Assembly (NCBI GenBank): GCA_945890705.1 | Contig: CAMDCY010000008.1 | Location: forward strand, 1 to 39,153 | Source of the DNA: Hydrogenophaga intermedia | GTDB lineage: Bacteria; Pseudomonadota; Gammaproteobacteria; Burkholderiales; Burkholderiaceae_C | Reading direction: 5' to 3' | DNA length: 39,153 nucleotides | Translations under genes and position numbers: made by a program | The notes under the pieces: model-generated | The model's database searches: none | The model's input: the letters and a program-made list of their open reading frames with translations, nothing else | What the model was told of the DNA's origin: nothing | Shown here: piece after piece, positions 1 through 7,281 of the stretch | Numbering within the stretch: position 1 is the first letter of the stretch | How the letters are laid out: each line of letters begins with the position of its first letter

Positions 1-78
1 TTCAGGGGTCCAACGCCTGCGGCGCTGAACACCGGTGATCACTTCCACCCGGGTGGGTCGTATCGAAGACATAGTCAT
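1..78 (-). CDS. Transposase OrfA (IS3 family), N-terminal fragment cut by window edge
   Basis: The minus strand from 78 to 1 reads as 26 codons without a stop, starting ATG. It contains the motif VEVITGVQRRRRWTPE, which matches the N-terminus of IS2/IS3-type OrfA (InsC-like) proteins just before their helix-turn-helix. OrfA binds the IS ends and is normally joined to OrfB (DDE integrase core) by frameshifting. Only the first residues are visible, so whether the transposase is intact cannot be judged. A second ATG two codons in is an alternative start. Confidence 0.7.
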   Translation of the reverse strand, partial: MTMSSIRPTRVEVITGVQRRRRWTPE

Positions 79-143
79 ATCCACAGTCGTATTCCTAGTT
101 GCTAGTTTAAGAAATACCGGTGGGACTGTCTTTCAGGGGGCTA
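1..143 (-). mobile_element. End of an IS3-family (IS2-group) insertion sequence
   Basis: The window opens inside an insertion sequence. Positions 1-78 encode the start of an OrfA-type transposase on the minus strand. Positions 79-143 resemble the terminal leader of IS2-group elements: read inward on the minus strand it begins TAGCCCCCTGAA and runs through an AT-rich leader to the OrfA start. The outer edge is placed near 143 from that resemblance and could be off by several bases, because the other end and any target duplication lie outside the window. The element abuts the downstream side of the capsule-export operon. Confidence 0.65.
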
Positions 144-391
144 ACTCATCGGGCTAATGGGAATCTCACAACACAGAAAAACTTGTTAGTGCTTTTTTTG
201 AATTAAGAAACAGACCAAACATACATACAGCATAAAAAATCATAAAAAAAGTGTTTGTGATACCGTCAAACTTTGGTCAATTAATTTCTTATGATTTTTT
301 AGATTCAACAGCGCACGATGACTTCTATTTGTAAAGTTTGCCGATTAAGTCCAGTCTCGAGTGCTAAGGCGACCATGTAATTGGCTCATTA
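144..391. other. AT-rich gene-free stretch between IS and kpsD
   Basis: No convincing reading frame or RNA gene is seen here. The stretch is clearly more AT-rich than its surroundings, with several A and T runs. It lies downstream of kpsD and holds one notable inverted repeat (listed separately). It may be the eroded junction between the capsule cluster and the inserted IS. Confidence 0.6.
233..301. repeat. 13-bp perfect inverted repeat, 43-nt spacer
   Basis: TAAAAAATCATAA at 233-245 is the exact reverse complement of TTATGATTTTTTA at 289-301. The repeat lies in gene-free DNA past the end of the capsule operon. It could form a long AT-rich hairpin at the 3' end of the kps transcript. AT richness raises the odds of a chance match. 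Confidence 0.5.
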
Positions 392-2038
392 TCAAAATCC
401 AAAAACAACTTTGGCACTGACCGCAATCTGATAGATGATTTGCGTCATGTCTTTCCAGAACTGGCGGTTCTTTTCATCGACCTCGGGCAGCACGAGCACT
501 TGGTCGCCGGCGTAGACATCGCCGCTGGGCAACCAGCGGTCGGTGTCCACCTGTTCAAACCGGCCGTCGCGCCGGGCAATCACCACTCGGCTGGCGTCGG
601 CGCTTTGGGTGTAACCACCCGACAAACGGATGTAGTCCCTCAGGCGAAGCTGGGGCTCAAAGGCCACGGCGTTGGGGAACAGCACTTCGCCGCTGACCAA
701 CACCAAGCTGTCGTTGCGCGGGATGCGCAAGATGTCGCCGTTTTCCAAAAGCATGTTGCCCTTGTTGGCGTTTTGAGCAATTTGCACTTGGCCCAAAGGC
801 TCGACTTGTTTGGCGCGTTCGATCCATTGCAGCGTCAGGTCGGCTTCGTCTTTGCGCAAGCGGGCTTCGTCGCTGCTGCCGCTGCGGGCTGTGAGCATGG
901 CCGTCTCTAGGCTGCGCAGGCTGGTGGCCAGCAATTCTTTTTGGCGCTGCTTCACGCTTTGGCGAAACAGCTGAATGCTGGCCGTGTCGGCGTTGGGGCC
1001 AGGTTCGATCTTGTCCAGCAAGGCTCGCATGCGGGTACCGTAAGGCAACACATATTCCTGCGGGTTGCTGTGCTCACCCTCCACGCGCACGGTGATGGTG
1101 CCGGGCTTTTTGTCGGCGGTGAATTCCACTTCGTCACCGTTGTGCAAAGCCACGTCGGTGGCGGTGTTCAAGGGGTAAGACTCCACATTGCGCACCGGCC
1201 CTGTGTTGCGGGTGATGCGCACGTGGGTGGCTTCGGCACGGGGCTTGGCCATGGCTTTGAGCTGACCCAAGCTGTGCTGCTGGCCGGTGAATTCAAAGCG
1301 CTTGGCGTTGGCAGCCAATCCACTCACACGCACCGTGGATTGACGGGGCGGCACAAAAATCACGTCGCCATCGGCCAATTGCACCAAGGGCATGACACCG
1401 CCAAACACAAAGTCATACAAGCTGACGCTGGCCCGTGTGTTGGAACCCCGTCGTACCTGCACGCCCAAGAATGTGCCGCGCTCGGGGTCGATGCCCCCGG
1501 CTTGGTCCAGGAAGTGCAATAAGCTGTCCAGGCTGGTGCCGTTGTACAGGCCGGGGCGTTGTACAAAGCCGCCCACAAACACCCGCACCGGTTGGGCGCT
1601 GGCCAAGCTGGTGTAGCTGTGCACATTGGACTTGAAGGTTTGGGCCAAGGCACGTTCAACGTGCTGCTGCAGCTCGGCGTTCTTGACACCCATCACGCCA
1701 ATTGGGCCTGCATTGGGTATGAAAATTTGACCACGGGGGTCAACGGGGACGATCGCATCCAAGGTGACAGCGCCCCAAACGCGAATGTGGATTTGATCGC
1801 CGATACCGATTTTGTAGTCCGGGTTGAAGTGGCTGGCACCCTGCTTGGAAAACGCACCGGTGAACAGGTTGGCACCCATCACATCGCTGGGTACGCTGGC
1901 GACCGATGGGCTGGCAGGTGGCGCTGCTGGCACTGCGGCTTGCGGTGCTTGGGCTTGCGCCGCATTCGTGCTGACCGTCAAGGCCAGCAGCATCAGCCAA
2001 CGGGCCAAGGGGTGGGGAATTGCTTGTGGGTGTTTCAT
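392..2038 (-). CDS. kpsD: KpsD-like capsule polysaccharide export outer-membrane/periplasmic protein
   Basis: A 548-residue polysaccharide export protein of the Wza/KpsD superfamily, close to the usual KpsD length of about 560. It would form the periplasmic/outer-membrane channel through which ABC-exported capsule leaves the cell. Residues 1-31 look like a signal peptide with a hydrophobic core (WLMLLALTV) and an Ala-X-Ala cleavage region; no lipobox cysteine is seen. The polysaccharide-export domain begins near residue 74 (YKIGIGDQIHIRVWG). SLBB-like segments follow near 148-200 (VRVFVGGFVQRPGLYN) and again near the C-terminus (VLVSGEVLFPNAV). It is the last gene of the minus-strand operon, 4 bp after kpsE. 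Family assignment is firm; the D subtype rests on length and gene context. Confidence 0.85.
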   Translation of the reverse strand: MKHPQAIPHPLARWLMLLALTVSTNAAQAQAPQAAVPAAPPASPSVASVPSDVMGANLFTGAFSKQGASHFNPDYKIGIGDQIHIRVWGAVTLDAIVPVDPRGQIFIPNAGPIGVMGVKNAELQQHVERALAQTFKSNVHSYTSLASAQPVRVFVGGFVQRPGLYNGTSLDSLLHFLDQAGGIDPERGTFLGVQVRRGSNTRASVSLYDFVFGGVMPLVQLADGDVIFVPPRQSTVRVSGLAANAKRFEFTGQQHSLGQLKAMAKPRAEATHVRITRNTGPVRNVESYPLNTATDVALHNGDEVEFTADKKPGTITVRVEGEHSNPQEYVLPYGTRMRALLDKIEPGPNADTASIQLFRQSVKQRQKELLATSLRSLETAMLTARSGSSDEARLRKDEADLTLQWIERAKQVEPLGQVQIAQNANKGNMLLENGDILRIPRNDSLVLVSGEVLFPNAVAFEPQLRLRDYIRLSGGYTQSADASRVVIARRDGRFEQVDTDRWLPSGDVYAGDQVLVLPEVDEKNRQFWKDMTQIIYQIAVSAKVVFGF

Positions 2039-2042
2039 GGCA

Positions 2043-3155
2043 TCAATCCTGGTGGTCGCGAACGATGGCGTGAACCAGTTGCGCGACGCTGGCCAACAAG
2101 GCCGCGATCAGCAAAAAGACCAAGGTGTTGTAGAGCCGACGGGGCTCGGTGGGCCTGTCGGGCAAGCTCGGTGACTGAATGACCGACAGTTTTTTGATGG
2201 TGCGCGTGGCCTCGACCCGGCCGCGTTCCAGTGCGGTGAGCGCGGTCTCGTACAGGGCTTGATCAAACTGGGCTTGGCGCTCCAACAGCCCAAAGGCTTC
2301 AAGCTTGCGGTTGAGCGGCGTGCCTTGCGAAGAGGCCAACCGGGCCTGCTCTTGGGCGATTTGTCGGTCGATGGCTTGGATTTGTTGGTCCAGCATGACG
2401 ATGTTGGGGTGTTGGGCCACCAGATACGCCGACAGTGCACCACGCTGGGTTTGCAGTTCGCTGCGCTGCGCTTGCAGCTTGCCGACGATGGCCACCAAGC
2501 TCTCGGCCGCCTCTTTGGGTGCGGCCACGCCTTGGGTGTCCTGAAAGTCCAGCACGGCTTTGCGCGACTGCTGCGCTCGACTGGCCATGGTTTGCACTTG
2601 GGTCTCTAAAAACGTCACCTGCGCTTGCGCGAGCTGGTGGGCCAAGCGGTTCATGAAGGCTTCGCCCTCGGCCACGATGCGCTGCGCCAGGGCTTGCGAC
2701 ACCTCGGGCGAATAGGCCTGTGCGCGGATCACCAAGACGCCCGTGAATTCGTCCAATTCCACGCTCACACGGTCCAGGTAGTGCTGGTGAAAAACTTCCA
2801 TGTCTGGGCTTGCGGACCAGAGACGAGAGATGGGGTCACGCCGCCACTGGCTGTAGTGCTGGCGCAGGTCCAGCTGCTTATCCAGCTGCAGCAGCATGTC
2901 GATGGACTGCAGGTGCGAGCGCAACAGCAATTGGTCTGATCGGTTGCCCCCAGCCGAAGCACCGATGAGGCTGGAGATGTCCATGGCGCCACCGCTCGAT
3001 AGGTCGGTGCGCTGAACCACCACACGGGCTTCAGACACATAGCGGTCCGACGCCACCACCAACCAGTACGTGCTGACGATGATGATGGAAGCCAGCGCCG
3101 TGAACCAAATGGGGTTCTTGTGAAAAAGCTGTTGAAGGGCGGCCCAATGCTTCAT
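2043..3155 (-). CDS. kpsE: KpsE-like capsule export inner-membrane protein
   Basis: A 370-residue polysaccharide co-polymerase-type protein (KpsE/CtrB/BexC family), close to the 382 residues of E. coli KpsE. It should bridge the inner-membrane ABC transporter KpsMT and the outer channel KpsD. One membrane helix lies near residues 17-37 and a second near the C-terminus (LVFLLIAALLASVAQLVHAI), with a large periplasmic domain between that includes Gln/Ala-rich, probably coiled-coil, segments around 160-290. The proline-rich segment PSLPDRPTEPRR before the last helix is typical of the family. The ATG overlaps the kpsT stop by 4 bp (ATGA), indicating translational coupling. Confidence 0.88.
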   Translation of the reverse strand: MKHWAALQQLFHKNPIWFTALASIIIVSTYWLVVASDRYVSEARVVVQRTDLSSGGAMDISSLIGASAGGNRSDQLLLRSHLQSIDMLLQLDKQLDLRQHYSQWRRDPISRLWSASPDMEVFHQHYLDRVSVELDEFTGVLVIRAQAYSPEVSQALAQRIVAEGEAFMNRLAHQLAQAQVTFLETQVQTMASRAQQSRKAVLDFQDTQGVAAPKEAAESLVAIVGKLQAQRSELQTQRGALSAYLVAQHPNIVMLDQQIQAIDRQIAQEQARLASSQGTPLNRKLEAFGLLERQAQFDQALYETALTALERGRVEATRTIKKLSVIQSPSLPDRPTEPRRLYNTLVFLLIAALLASVAQLVHAIVRDHQD

Positions 3156-3826
3156 GCGGGCACCTGCTGGTTGGATTGGGCGTATTGGGCCAAGGCGTCT
3201 TCAAGGCGGTCAAACCAAATGGCTTGACCTTCGTGCAACCAAATGCCCGCTTGGCAAAACTGCTTCAGGGTGCCCGGGCTGTGCGACACCATGATCACGC
3301 TGGCGCGATCGGCGATGCTTTTGAACGCCTTGGCGGCCTTGGCTTTGAATGAGGCGTCACCGGTCGATGTGACTTCGTCGGAGATGTACACATCGAAATC
3401 AAACGCGAGCGACAAACCAAACTGCAGGCGCGACTTCATGCCGCTGGAATAGGTTTTGATGGGTTCGTCAAAAGCCACCCCGATGTCGGCAAAGGCCTCG
3501 ATAGAAGCCACCCGTTCGGCCATGTGGCTTTCGTGACCGTGCACGCGGCAAACGAACTTGGCGTTTTGGCGGCCGGTGAGCGAGCCTTGCAACCCACCGC
3601 CAAAACCCATGGGCCAGCTGACTCGGCAATGGCGGGTCACGCGGCCTTTGGTGGCATGGTCAATGCCGCCGATGATTTTGAGCAGGGTCGACTTGCCAGC
3701 GCCGTTGGCCCCCACCAAACCCACGCTGACTTTGGGTGGAATGGTCAGGTTCACACCCTTGAGCACCCAGGGCCCAGGGCCGTAGTCGGTTTGGTAACGC
3801 TTGTGCACGTCTTCGATGACGATCAT
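3152..3826 (-). CDS. kpsT: KpsT-like capsule ABC transporter ATPase
   Basis: A 224-residue ABC ATPase that powers export of lipid-linked capsule through KpsM. Walker A is GANGAGKST (near residues 40-48), the signature is YSSGMKSRLQFG, Walker B is DVYISDE and the switch histidine is in VMVSHS. The segment MIVIEDVHKRY fits the start of KpsT/BexA proteins. I chose the ATG at 3826 because it overlaps the kpsM stop in an ATGA junction; the frame is open further upstream but that part is non-homologous and lies inside kpsM. Length matches the family (about 219-224). Confidence 0.92.
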   Translation of the reverse strand: MIVIEDVHKRYQTDYGPGPWVLKGVNLTIPPKVSVGLVGANGAGKSTLLKIIGGIDHATKGRVTRHCRVSWPMGFGGGLQGSLTGRQNAKFVCRVHGHESHMAERVASIEAFADIGVAFDEPIKTYSSGMKSRLQFGLSLAFDFDVYISDEVTSTGDASFKAKAAKAFKSIADRASVIMVSHSPGTLKQFCQAGIWLHEGQAIWFDRLEDALAQYAQSNQQVPA

Positions 3827-4641
3827 TGGGTCACCAACTTCTTCTGAAAACGCACGTGCAAGGCCAAGCCCAGCCACAACAAAACCAAAGCGCAGGCGAG
3901 CAGGTAGCCCATGTCGGTCTCGGGTGTGGCGTGGTAGTAGCTGGAGAACCCCGATCGCAGCAACTCCAAGGCGTGCGCCACAGGGTTGACCATGAGCCAT
4001 TCGCGGTAGGGATAAGGCACGGCAGACAAGGGGAAAATAACGCCTGACAGCAAATACATGGGCAGCATGGCCATGTCCACCAAATTACCCAGCTCATCCA
4101 CCAACTGCTGCGCCACCGACACCACCAAAGCAAAGCCCAAGCCCAAACACCACAAACCCAGCAAACCGCCCATGACGGTCAGCGGTTCATCGGGCCACCA
4201 TGGCAAACCCATGAGTGCACAGGCAGTCAAGGCAAATGCCATGAGGACCATCATCAACAGGCCCTCCAGCAAGCAACGAACACCCACCGTGTCCACAGGC
4301 TTGACCTGGCGATAAACCAGCAGCGATTGGTTGGCTTTAAGGGCGTTGGCCCCTTGGTTACCGGTGCGGCGAAACAAAAAGAAACCCATAAAACCCAGAA
4401 TCAGCCACAGCACGGTGTCGATACCGCCCACGGTCCGCACGCGAATGACGGTGAACACGAACGCCATGAAGCCGATGTGAAACATGGGCTCCAGCAACAA
4501 CCAAGCCCAAGCCCCCCGGCTCGAGAACAAACGGCTGAGCGATTCGCGCAAGATCAGCGCGTGCCAGACCGAGAGGGTGACCTCGGTGGCGCTGCGCGAT
4601 TGCTGTGCTGGAACGTTCGTGATCAAAAGTGTTTTCTCCAC
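3823..4641 (-). CDS. kpsM: KpsM-like capsule ABC transporter permease
   Basis: An ABC-2 type permease of the KpsM/BexB family with about six hydrophobic segments. Motifs shared with E. coli KpsM include LEP after the first amphipathic region, ANQSLLVYRQVKPVDT and PLSAVPYPYREWLMVNPVAHALELLR. It forms the inner-membrane pore for capsule polysaccharide with KpsT. The start is uncertain. GTG at 4641 gives 272 residues and a natural-looking N-terminus (MEKTLLITNV). GTG at 4671 lies 12 nt after a perfect AGGAGG (4684-4689) and would give 282 residues. TTG at 4698 is a third option. The stop overlaps the kpsT ATG by 4 bp. Two hairpins lie upstream. Confidence 0.85.
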   Translation of the reverse strand: MEKTLLITNVPAQQSRSATEVTLSVWHALILRESLSRLFSSRGAWAWLLLEPMFHIGFMAFVFTVIRVRTVGGIDTVLWLILGFMGFFLFRRTGNQGANALKANQSLLVYRQVKPVDTVGVRCLLEGLLMMVLMAFALTACALMGLPWWPDEPLTVMGGLLGLWCLGLGFALVVSVAQQLVDELGNLVDMAMLPMYLLSGVIFPLSAVPYPYREWLMVNPVAHALELLRSGFSSYYHATPETDMGYLLACALVLLWLGLALHVRFQKKLVTQ

Positions 4642-4648
4642 GCTACCG

Positions 4649-4678
4649 CCATTCGGTGCACATGAGCACACCGAATGG
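4649..4678 (-). promoter_or_regulatory. Perfect 10-bp hairpin at the kpsM translation start region
   Basis: CCATTCGGTG (4649-4658) and CACCGAATGG (4669-4678) are exact reverse complements with a 10-nt loop. On the transcript the hairpin lies between a perfect AGGAGG (4684-4689) and the GTG at 4641, and it includes the alternative GTG at 4671. No T-tract follows on either strand, so it is not a standard terminator. Control of kpsM translation or mRNA processing is an inference. Confidence 0.5.
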
Positions 4679-4701
4679 ATCACCCTCCTCGCCTCCAACG
4701 A

Positions 4702-4715
4702 CCGCCTTGCGGCGG
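4702..4715 (-). other. Small GNRA-loop hairpin after kpsS
   Basis: On the minus strand the sequence CCGCC-GCAA-GGCGG forms a 5-bp GC stem closed by a GCAA (GNRA) tetraloop, six bases past the kpsS stop. It has no T-tract. It may stabilise or mark the 3' end of the kpsS segment in the polycistronic message. Confidence 0.35.
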
Positions 4716-4720
4716 ACAGT

Positions 4721-6007
4721 TCAGAGTCTGGAGAGGGCTGGCCAAGGCTCGTGAGCGTTGGCGTACACCGAGCACGGCACCTGGGTGAGGCGCTTGAGTC
4801 GGCTTAAAAATTCGTCGGTCACGGCAGGGTCGGGTGCCGTGGGGGTTTTCCAAAATTCGTCCAAGGAGCCTTGGAAAGTCACACCAGGACGGTCGTACAA
4901 AGACTGGCCCATGGTTTTGACGGGTTTGTGTTTCTGAATGGCTTGAAGGCCCATGGTGCTGTTGATCACCACCACGCCCTGTGCTTGAGAAATCAGCGTG
5001 GGGTTGTGTCCCTCAACAACATGCATGACGCGCAAATCCACACCGCGCTCCAGCGCGCAGCGCTCAATCCAAGCCTGGCTGAGCTGACCACCGCGGCTCA
5101 TGGGGTGCTCTTTGAACAAAAGCACATGACCGCTGTTGCTGTGTGCGGCAAACGAGCAGATCACTTCCTCAATGAAATGCTGGTTGTTCTCGTACCCGCT
5201 GTGCTCGGTTATCTGTGAGTCGCCTTCGTGCTGCAGTGGCACAAAAAAATAAGGGGGACCCATCTTCACCAAACATTGATGAAGCGCATGATCTTTTTTG
5301 TATCGACGCCACTTGGTAAACCAAGATTTGATCCAGTAGCGGGCATACCAAATGACCGATGTTTCTCGGTGGTGAACGTAGTTAGGAAAGGCTCGCCGAT
5401 GCCACGCCATGGCCCAGTAATAGCGCATGGCGTGAACGACGGTCTTGAAAAAGTGGTGTTTGCACACATCTGGATGGGGTGTTGGGGCTTTTATCGGTGA
5501 GGGATCGCATTCGAAGCGGTCTAGGGTTTTTGAATTCCCGTTGACACCATCGAGCTCCATCGTCATGAAGCCGGGCCTGAAGTAACCCTCCTCCATGACC
5601 ACCACCTTGATTCCCATGGCCTTTGCCACGGGAATGACAGCCGCATGGCAAGGCCTTGACAGTCCAAACAACACCACCGTGTCGACACGGTGCCGCAAGC
5701 ACAGGCTCTTGAACCACTTGGGGAGTGTGTCCATGGGCCAGTTAAACCGATGCAAGAGATGTTTGGGATGGCCCCGTGCGCCTTGACGGTCGCCGCCATT
5801 GAACACAACACGGTGAACCAATTTTCCTTTGCGGGATAACTTCAGTGCCAATTTGGCAAGCAATGGCCCGACAGGGCCTTGCATGAGCAACACCACTTGC
5901 GCCTCGCGCAATTGCACAAGCGCAGGGTTAGAAACTGTGGACGTGCGGCTTCCTGAAAGTGGCCATGCACTTTTGTGTTTTGGAAACGTGTTTTGACTAA
6001 CTGGCAC
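4721..6007 (-). CDS. kpsS: KpsS-like capsule Kdo-linker glycosyltransferase
   Basis: A 428-residue capsule biosynthesis protein aligning by motif with E. coli KpsS: LMQGPVGP (residues 41-48), VVFNGGD, EEGYFRPGFMTMELDGVN, AMRYYWAMAWHRRAFPNYVHH, GDSQITEHSGY, FKEHPMSRG, and NSTMGLQAIQKHKPVKTMG followed by LYDRPGVTFQG. KpsS adds the first beta-Kdo to lyso-phosphatidylglycerol in the conserved capsule lipid linker; its partner KpsC is not in the window. The chosen start is GTG at 6007, which leaves about 25 more N-terminal residues than E. coli KpsS; a GTG about 30 codons downstream is possible. It is the first gene of the minus-strand operon. Confidence 0.9.
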   Translation of the reverse strand: MPVSQNTFPKHKSAWPLSGSRTSTVSNPALVQLREAQVVLLMQGPVGPLLAKLALKLSRKGKLVHRVVFNGGDRQGARGHPKHLLHRFNWPMDTLPKWFKSLCLRHRVDTVVLFGLSRPCHAAVIPVAKAMGIKVVVMEEGYFRPGFMTMELDGVNGNSKTLDRFECDPSPIKAPTPHPDVCKHHFFKTVVHAMRYYWAMAWHRRAFPNYVHHRETSVIWYARYWIKSWFTKWRRYKKDHALHQCLVKMGPPYFFVPLQHEGDSQITEHSGYENNQHFIEEVICSFAAHSNSGHVLLFKEHPMSRGGQLSQAWIERCALERGVDLRVMHVVEGHNPTLISQAQGVVVINSTMGLQAIQKHKPVKTMGQSLYDRPGVTFQGSLDEFWKTPTAPDPAVTDEFLSRLKRLTQVPCSVYANAHEPWPALSRL

Positions 6008-6009
6008 GA

Positions 6010-6079
6010 ACTTCAGCGTTGATTTGATTCATTGAATCATAACTGAAGTTTTTTATAAAACTAACTATGGTTAATTAAC
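6010..6079. promoter_or_regulatory. Divergent kps/XRE control region with nested inverted repeats
   Basis: A perfect odd-centred palindrome TGATTCATTGAATCA (6025-6039) is nested inside the inverted pair ACTTCAG (6010-6016) and CTGAAGT (6043-6049). A second palindrome GTTAATTAAC lies at 6070-6079. For the plus-strand regulator gene, TTGAAT (6032-6037), 16 nt, TATAAA (6054-6059) is a plausible sigma70 promoter. On the minus strand TATGAT (6041-6036) could be the kps -10 box, although a good -35 is not visible. The palindrome overlaps both, as expected for an operator. Binding by the neighbouring XRE protein is inferred from position only. Confidence 0.5.
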
Positions 6080-6108
6080 GGGTTGGAATTGGTTGTAAAG
6101 TTTTATCC

Positions 6109-6546
6109 ATGAGCAGCAAAGCGTTTACCTATGGGGGTATAACGTTTGCCAGTCGGTTGCGGTATAACTTGCAATTGAAAGGTAAAAAAGACAGCCCCAC
6201 CACTCTTGCGCGCGAGTTCAACTTGCGCTGGAGAGGTGTGCCTGTCACCAGCAACGCGGTGCGCAAATGGCTACAGGGCGAGAGCATGCCAACCATGGAC
6301 AAAATGGAAGTGTTGGCCAACATGCTCGGCGTGACAACTGACTGGTTGCGCTGGGGAAATGAAAAACGTACGTCCACTCAACATCCAAGCCGTGCCGGCG
6401 TCATTTACGCATTGAATGAGCCCCAACCGGTTGAAAACATGGAGAAGGCAGTGATGCAGGACTACCGTCTGCTGAACACTTCAAACCAAAAAATTGTGTT
6501 CTCGCTGATGGAGATCATGCTGAAAGAGCAAAAGTCCAACGTTTGA
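6109..6546 (+). CDS. XRE-type helix-turn-helix regulator, divergent from capsule operon
   Basis: A 145-residue protein with a Cro/CI-like HTH in the first half. The segment SNAVRKWLQGESMPTMDKMEVLANMLGVTTDWLRWG (about residues 48-83) has the classic layout: a recognition-helix region, the P-T-x-x-x-M-E-x-L-A turn, and the closing W-L-x-x-G. The C-terminal half is helical with no recognised ligand domain. It is transcribed away from the kps operon across a palindrome-rich spacer, so local control of capsule export or of itself is plausible but unproven. A strong stem-loop follows the stop. The exact target and family name are not recognised. Confidence 0.8.
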   Translation: MSSKAFTYGGITFASRLRYNLQLKGKKDSPTTLAREFNLRWRGVPVTSNAVRKWLQGESMPTMDKMEVLANMLGVTTDWLRWGNEKRTSTQHPSRAGVIYALNEPQPVENMEKAVMQDYRLLNTSNQKIVFSLMEIMLKEQKSNV

Positions 6547-6558
6547 GCGCACAACGAA

Positions 6559-6592
6559 CAAGGGGCCACACTCGTGAAAGTGTGGCCCCTTG
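6559..6592. terminator. 14-bp perfect stem-loop after the XRE gene
   Basis: CAAGGGGCCACACT (6559-6572) and AGTGTGGCCCCTTG (6579-6592) are exact reverse complements around a 6-nt loop. The structure lies 12 bp past the XRE stop and before the oppositely oriented tRNA, so it could stop both transcripts. The T-tract is weak on both sides, so it is not a textbook intrinsic terminator. Confidence 0.65.
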
Positions 6593-6610
6593 TCGGCTGA
6601 ATCAGCAATT

Positions 6611-6687
6611 TGGTCGGCGTGGCGGGATTCGAACTCGCGACCCCTTGCACCCCATGCAAGTGCGCTACCAGGCTGCGCTACACGCCG
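6611..6687 (-). tRNA. tRNA-Pro (anticodon GGG)
   Basis: The minus strand folds as a 77-nt tRNA. The acceptor stem is CGGCGTG/CACGCCG, the D-loop is AGCCTGGTAG, the anticodon stem is CTTGC/GCAAG with a seven-base loop ATGGGGT (anticodon GGG), the T-arm contains GTTCGAATC, and the 3' CCA is encoded. GGG reads CCC/CCU proline codons. It lies downstream of the merR-like gene in the same orientation, an arrangement common in Burkholderiales. Confidence 0.97.
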
Positions 6688-6741
6688 AAGCTTTAAATTA
6701 TACCTTGCGAAAAGACCGCTCTCGCCGCGGCCCAGTGTTTT

Positions 6742-7179
6742 TTATCCGAGGGTGAGCAGTTGACGGATGGCCAACAGTTCGTTGCGCAAAGCGCTGGCCG
6801 GCACCGCCGATCGACCCAAGTCCACCAGGCCCTCATCGGTGGGTTCATCGACCACCTCGATGCCCTCAACGAAGGCGGTCGGTGGATCGACATCGCCCAG
6901 AGCAGCTTTACCCCGATCGGCCGAGACCAACTCTTGCAATTTGTTGCGAGCCCCACTGATGGTGAAGCCTTGGTCGTAGAGCAGGTCGCGGATGCGCCGA
7001 ATCATCAGCACTTCGTGGTGTTGGTAATAGCGGCGATTGCCCCTTCGCTTCATGGGGCGCAACTGAGTGAATTCTTGCTCCCAATAGCGCAGCACGTGCG
7101 GTTTGACACCGCAAAGCTCGCCCACCTCACCGATGGTGAAGTAGCGTTTGACGGGGATGGGGGGGAGCATTTTTTCCAT
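6742..7179 (-). CDS. MerR-family transcriptional regulator
   Basis: A 145-residue MerR-family protein. The winged HTH occupies about residues 9-80 (YFTIGEVGELCGVKPHVLRYWEQEF, then RRGNRRYYQHHEVLMIRRIRDLLYDQGFTISGARNKL). The C-terminal tail lacks the metal-binding cysteines of CueR/ZntR, so it is unlikely to be a metal sensor of that type. I chose ATG at 7179 because MEKMLPPIPVKRYF is a natural start; a TTG three codons upstream is less likely. It follows ihfA in the translation superoperon, a position conserved in many beta- and gammaproteobacteria. Its target is unknown. Confidence 0.88.
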   Translation of the reverse strand: MEKMLPPIPVKRYFTIGEVGELCGVKPHVLRYWEQEFTQLRPMKRRGNRRYYQHHEVLMIRRIRDLLYDQGFTISGARNKLQELVSADRGKAALGDVDPPTAFVEGIEVVDEPTDEGLVDLGRSAVPASALRNELLAIRQLLTLG

Positions 7180-7265
7180 GTAAATCAAGCCGGTATGAAC
7201 CGGAGCATGGAATTTACTCTAAGTTGGGGGGATTGACGCAAACCAGCGAAGTTTTTTTCAGGACT

Positions 7266-7281
7266 GTCGCCCATGGGCGAC
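7266..7281. other. 16-bp perfect palindrome after ihfA
   Basis: GTCGCCCATGGGCGAC is its own reverse complement and begins at the base after the ihfA stop codon on the minus strand. It can form a short tight hairpin, but on the minus strand an A-run rather than a T-run follows. It may act as an mRNA 3'-end stabiliser or partial terminator before the merR-like gene, or as a protein-binding site for that gene. Confidence 0.35.
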
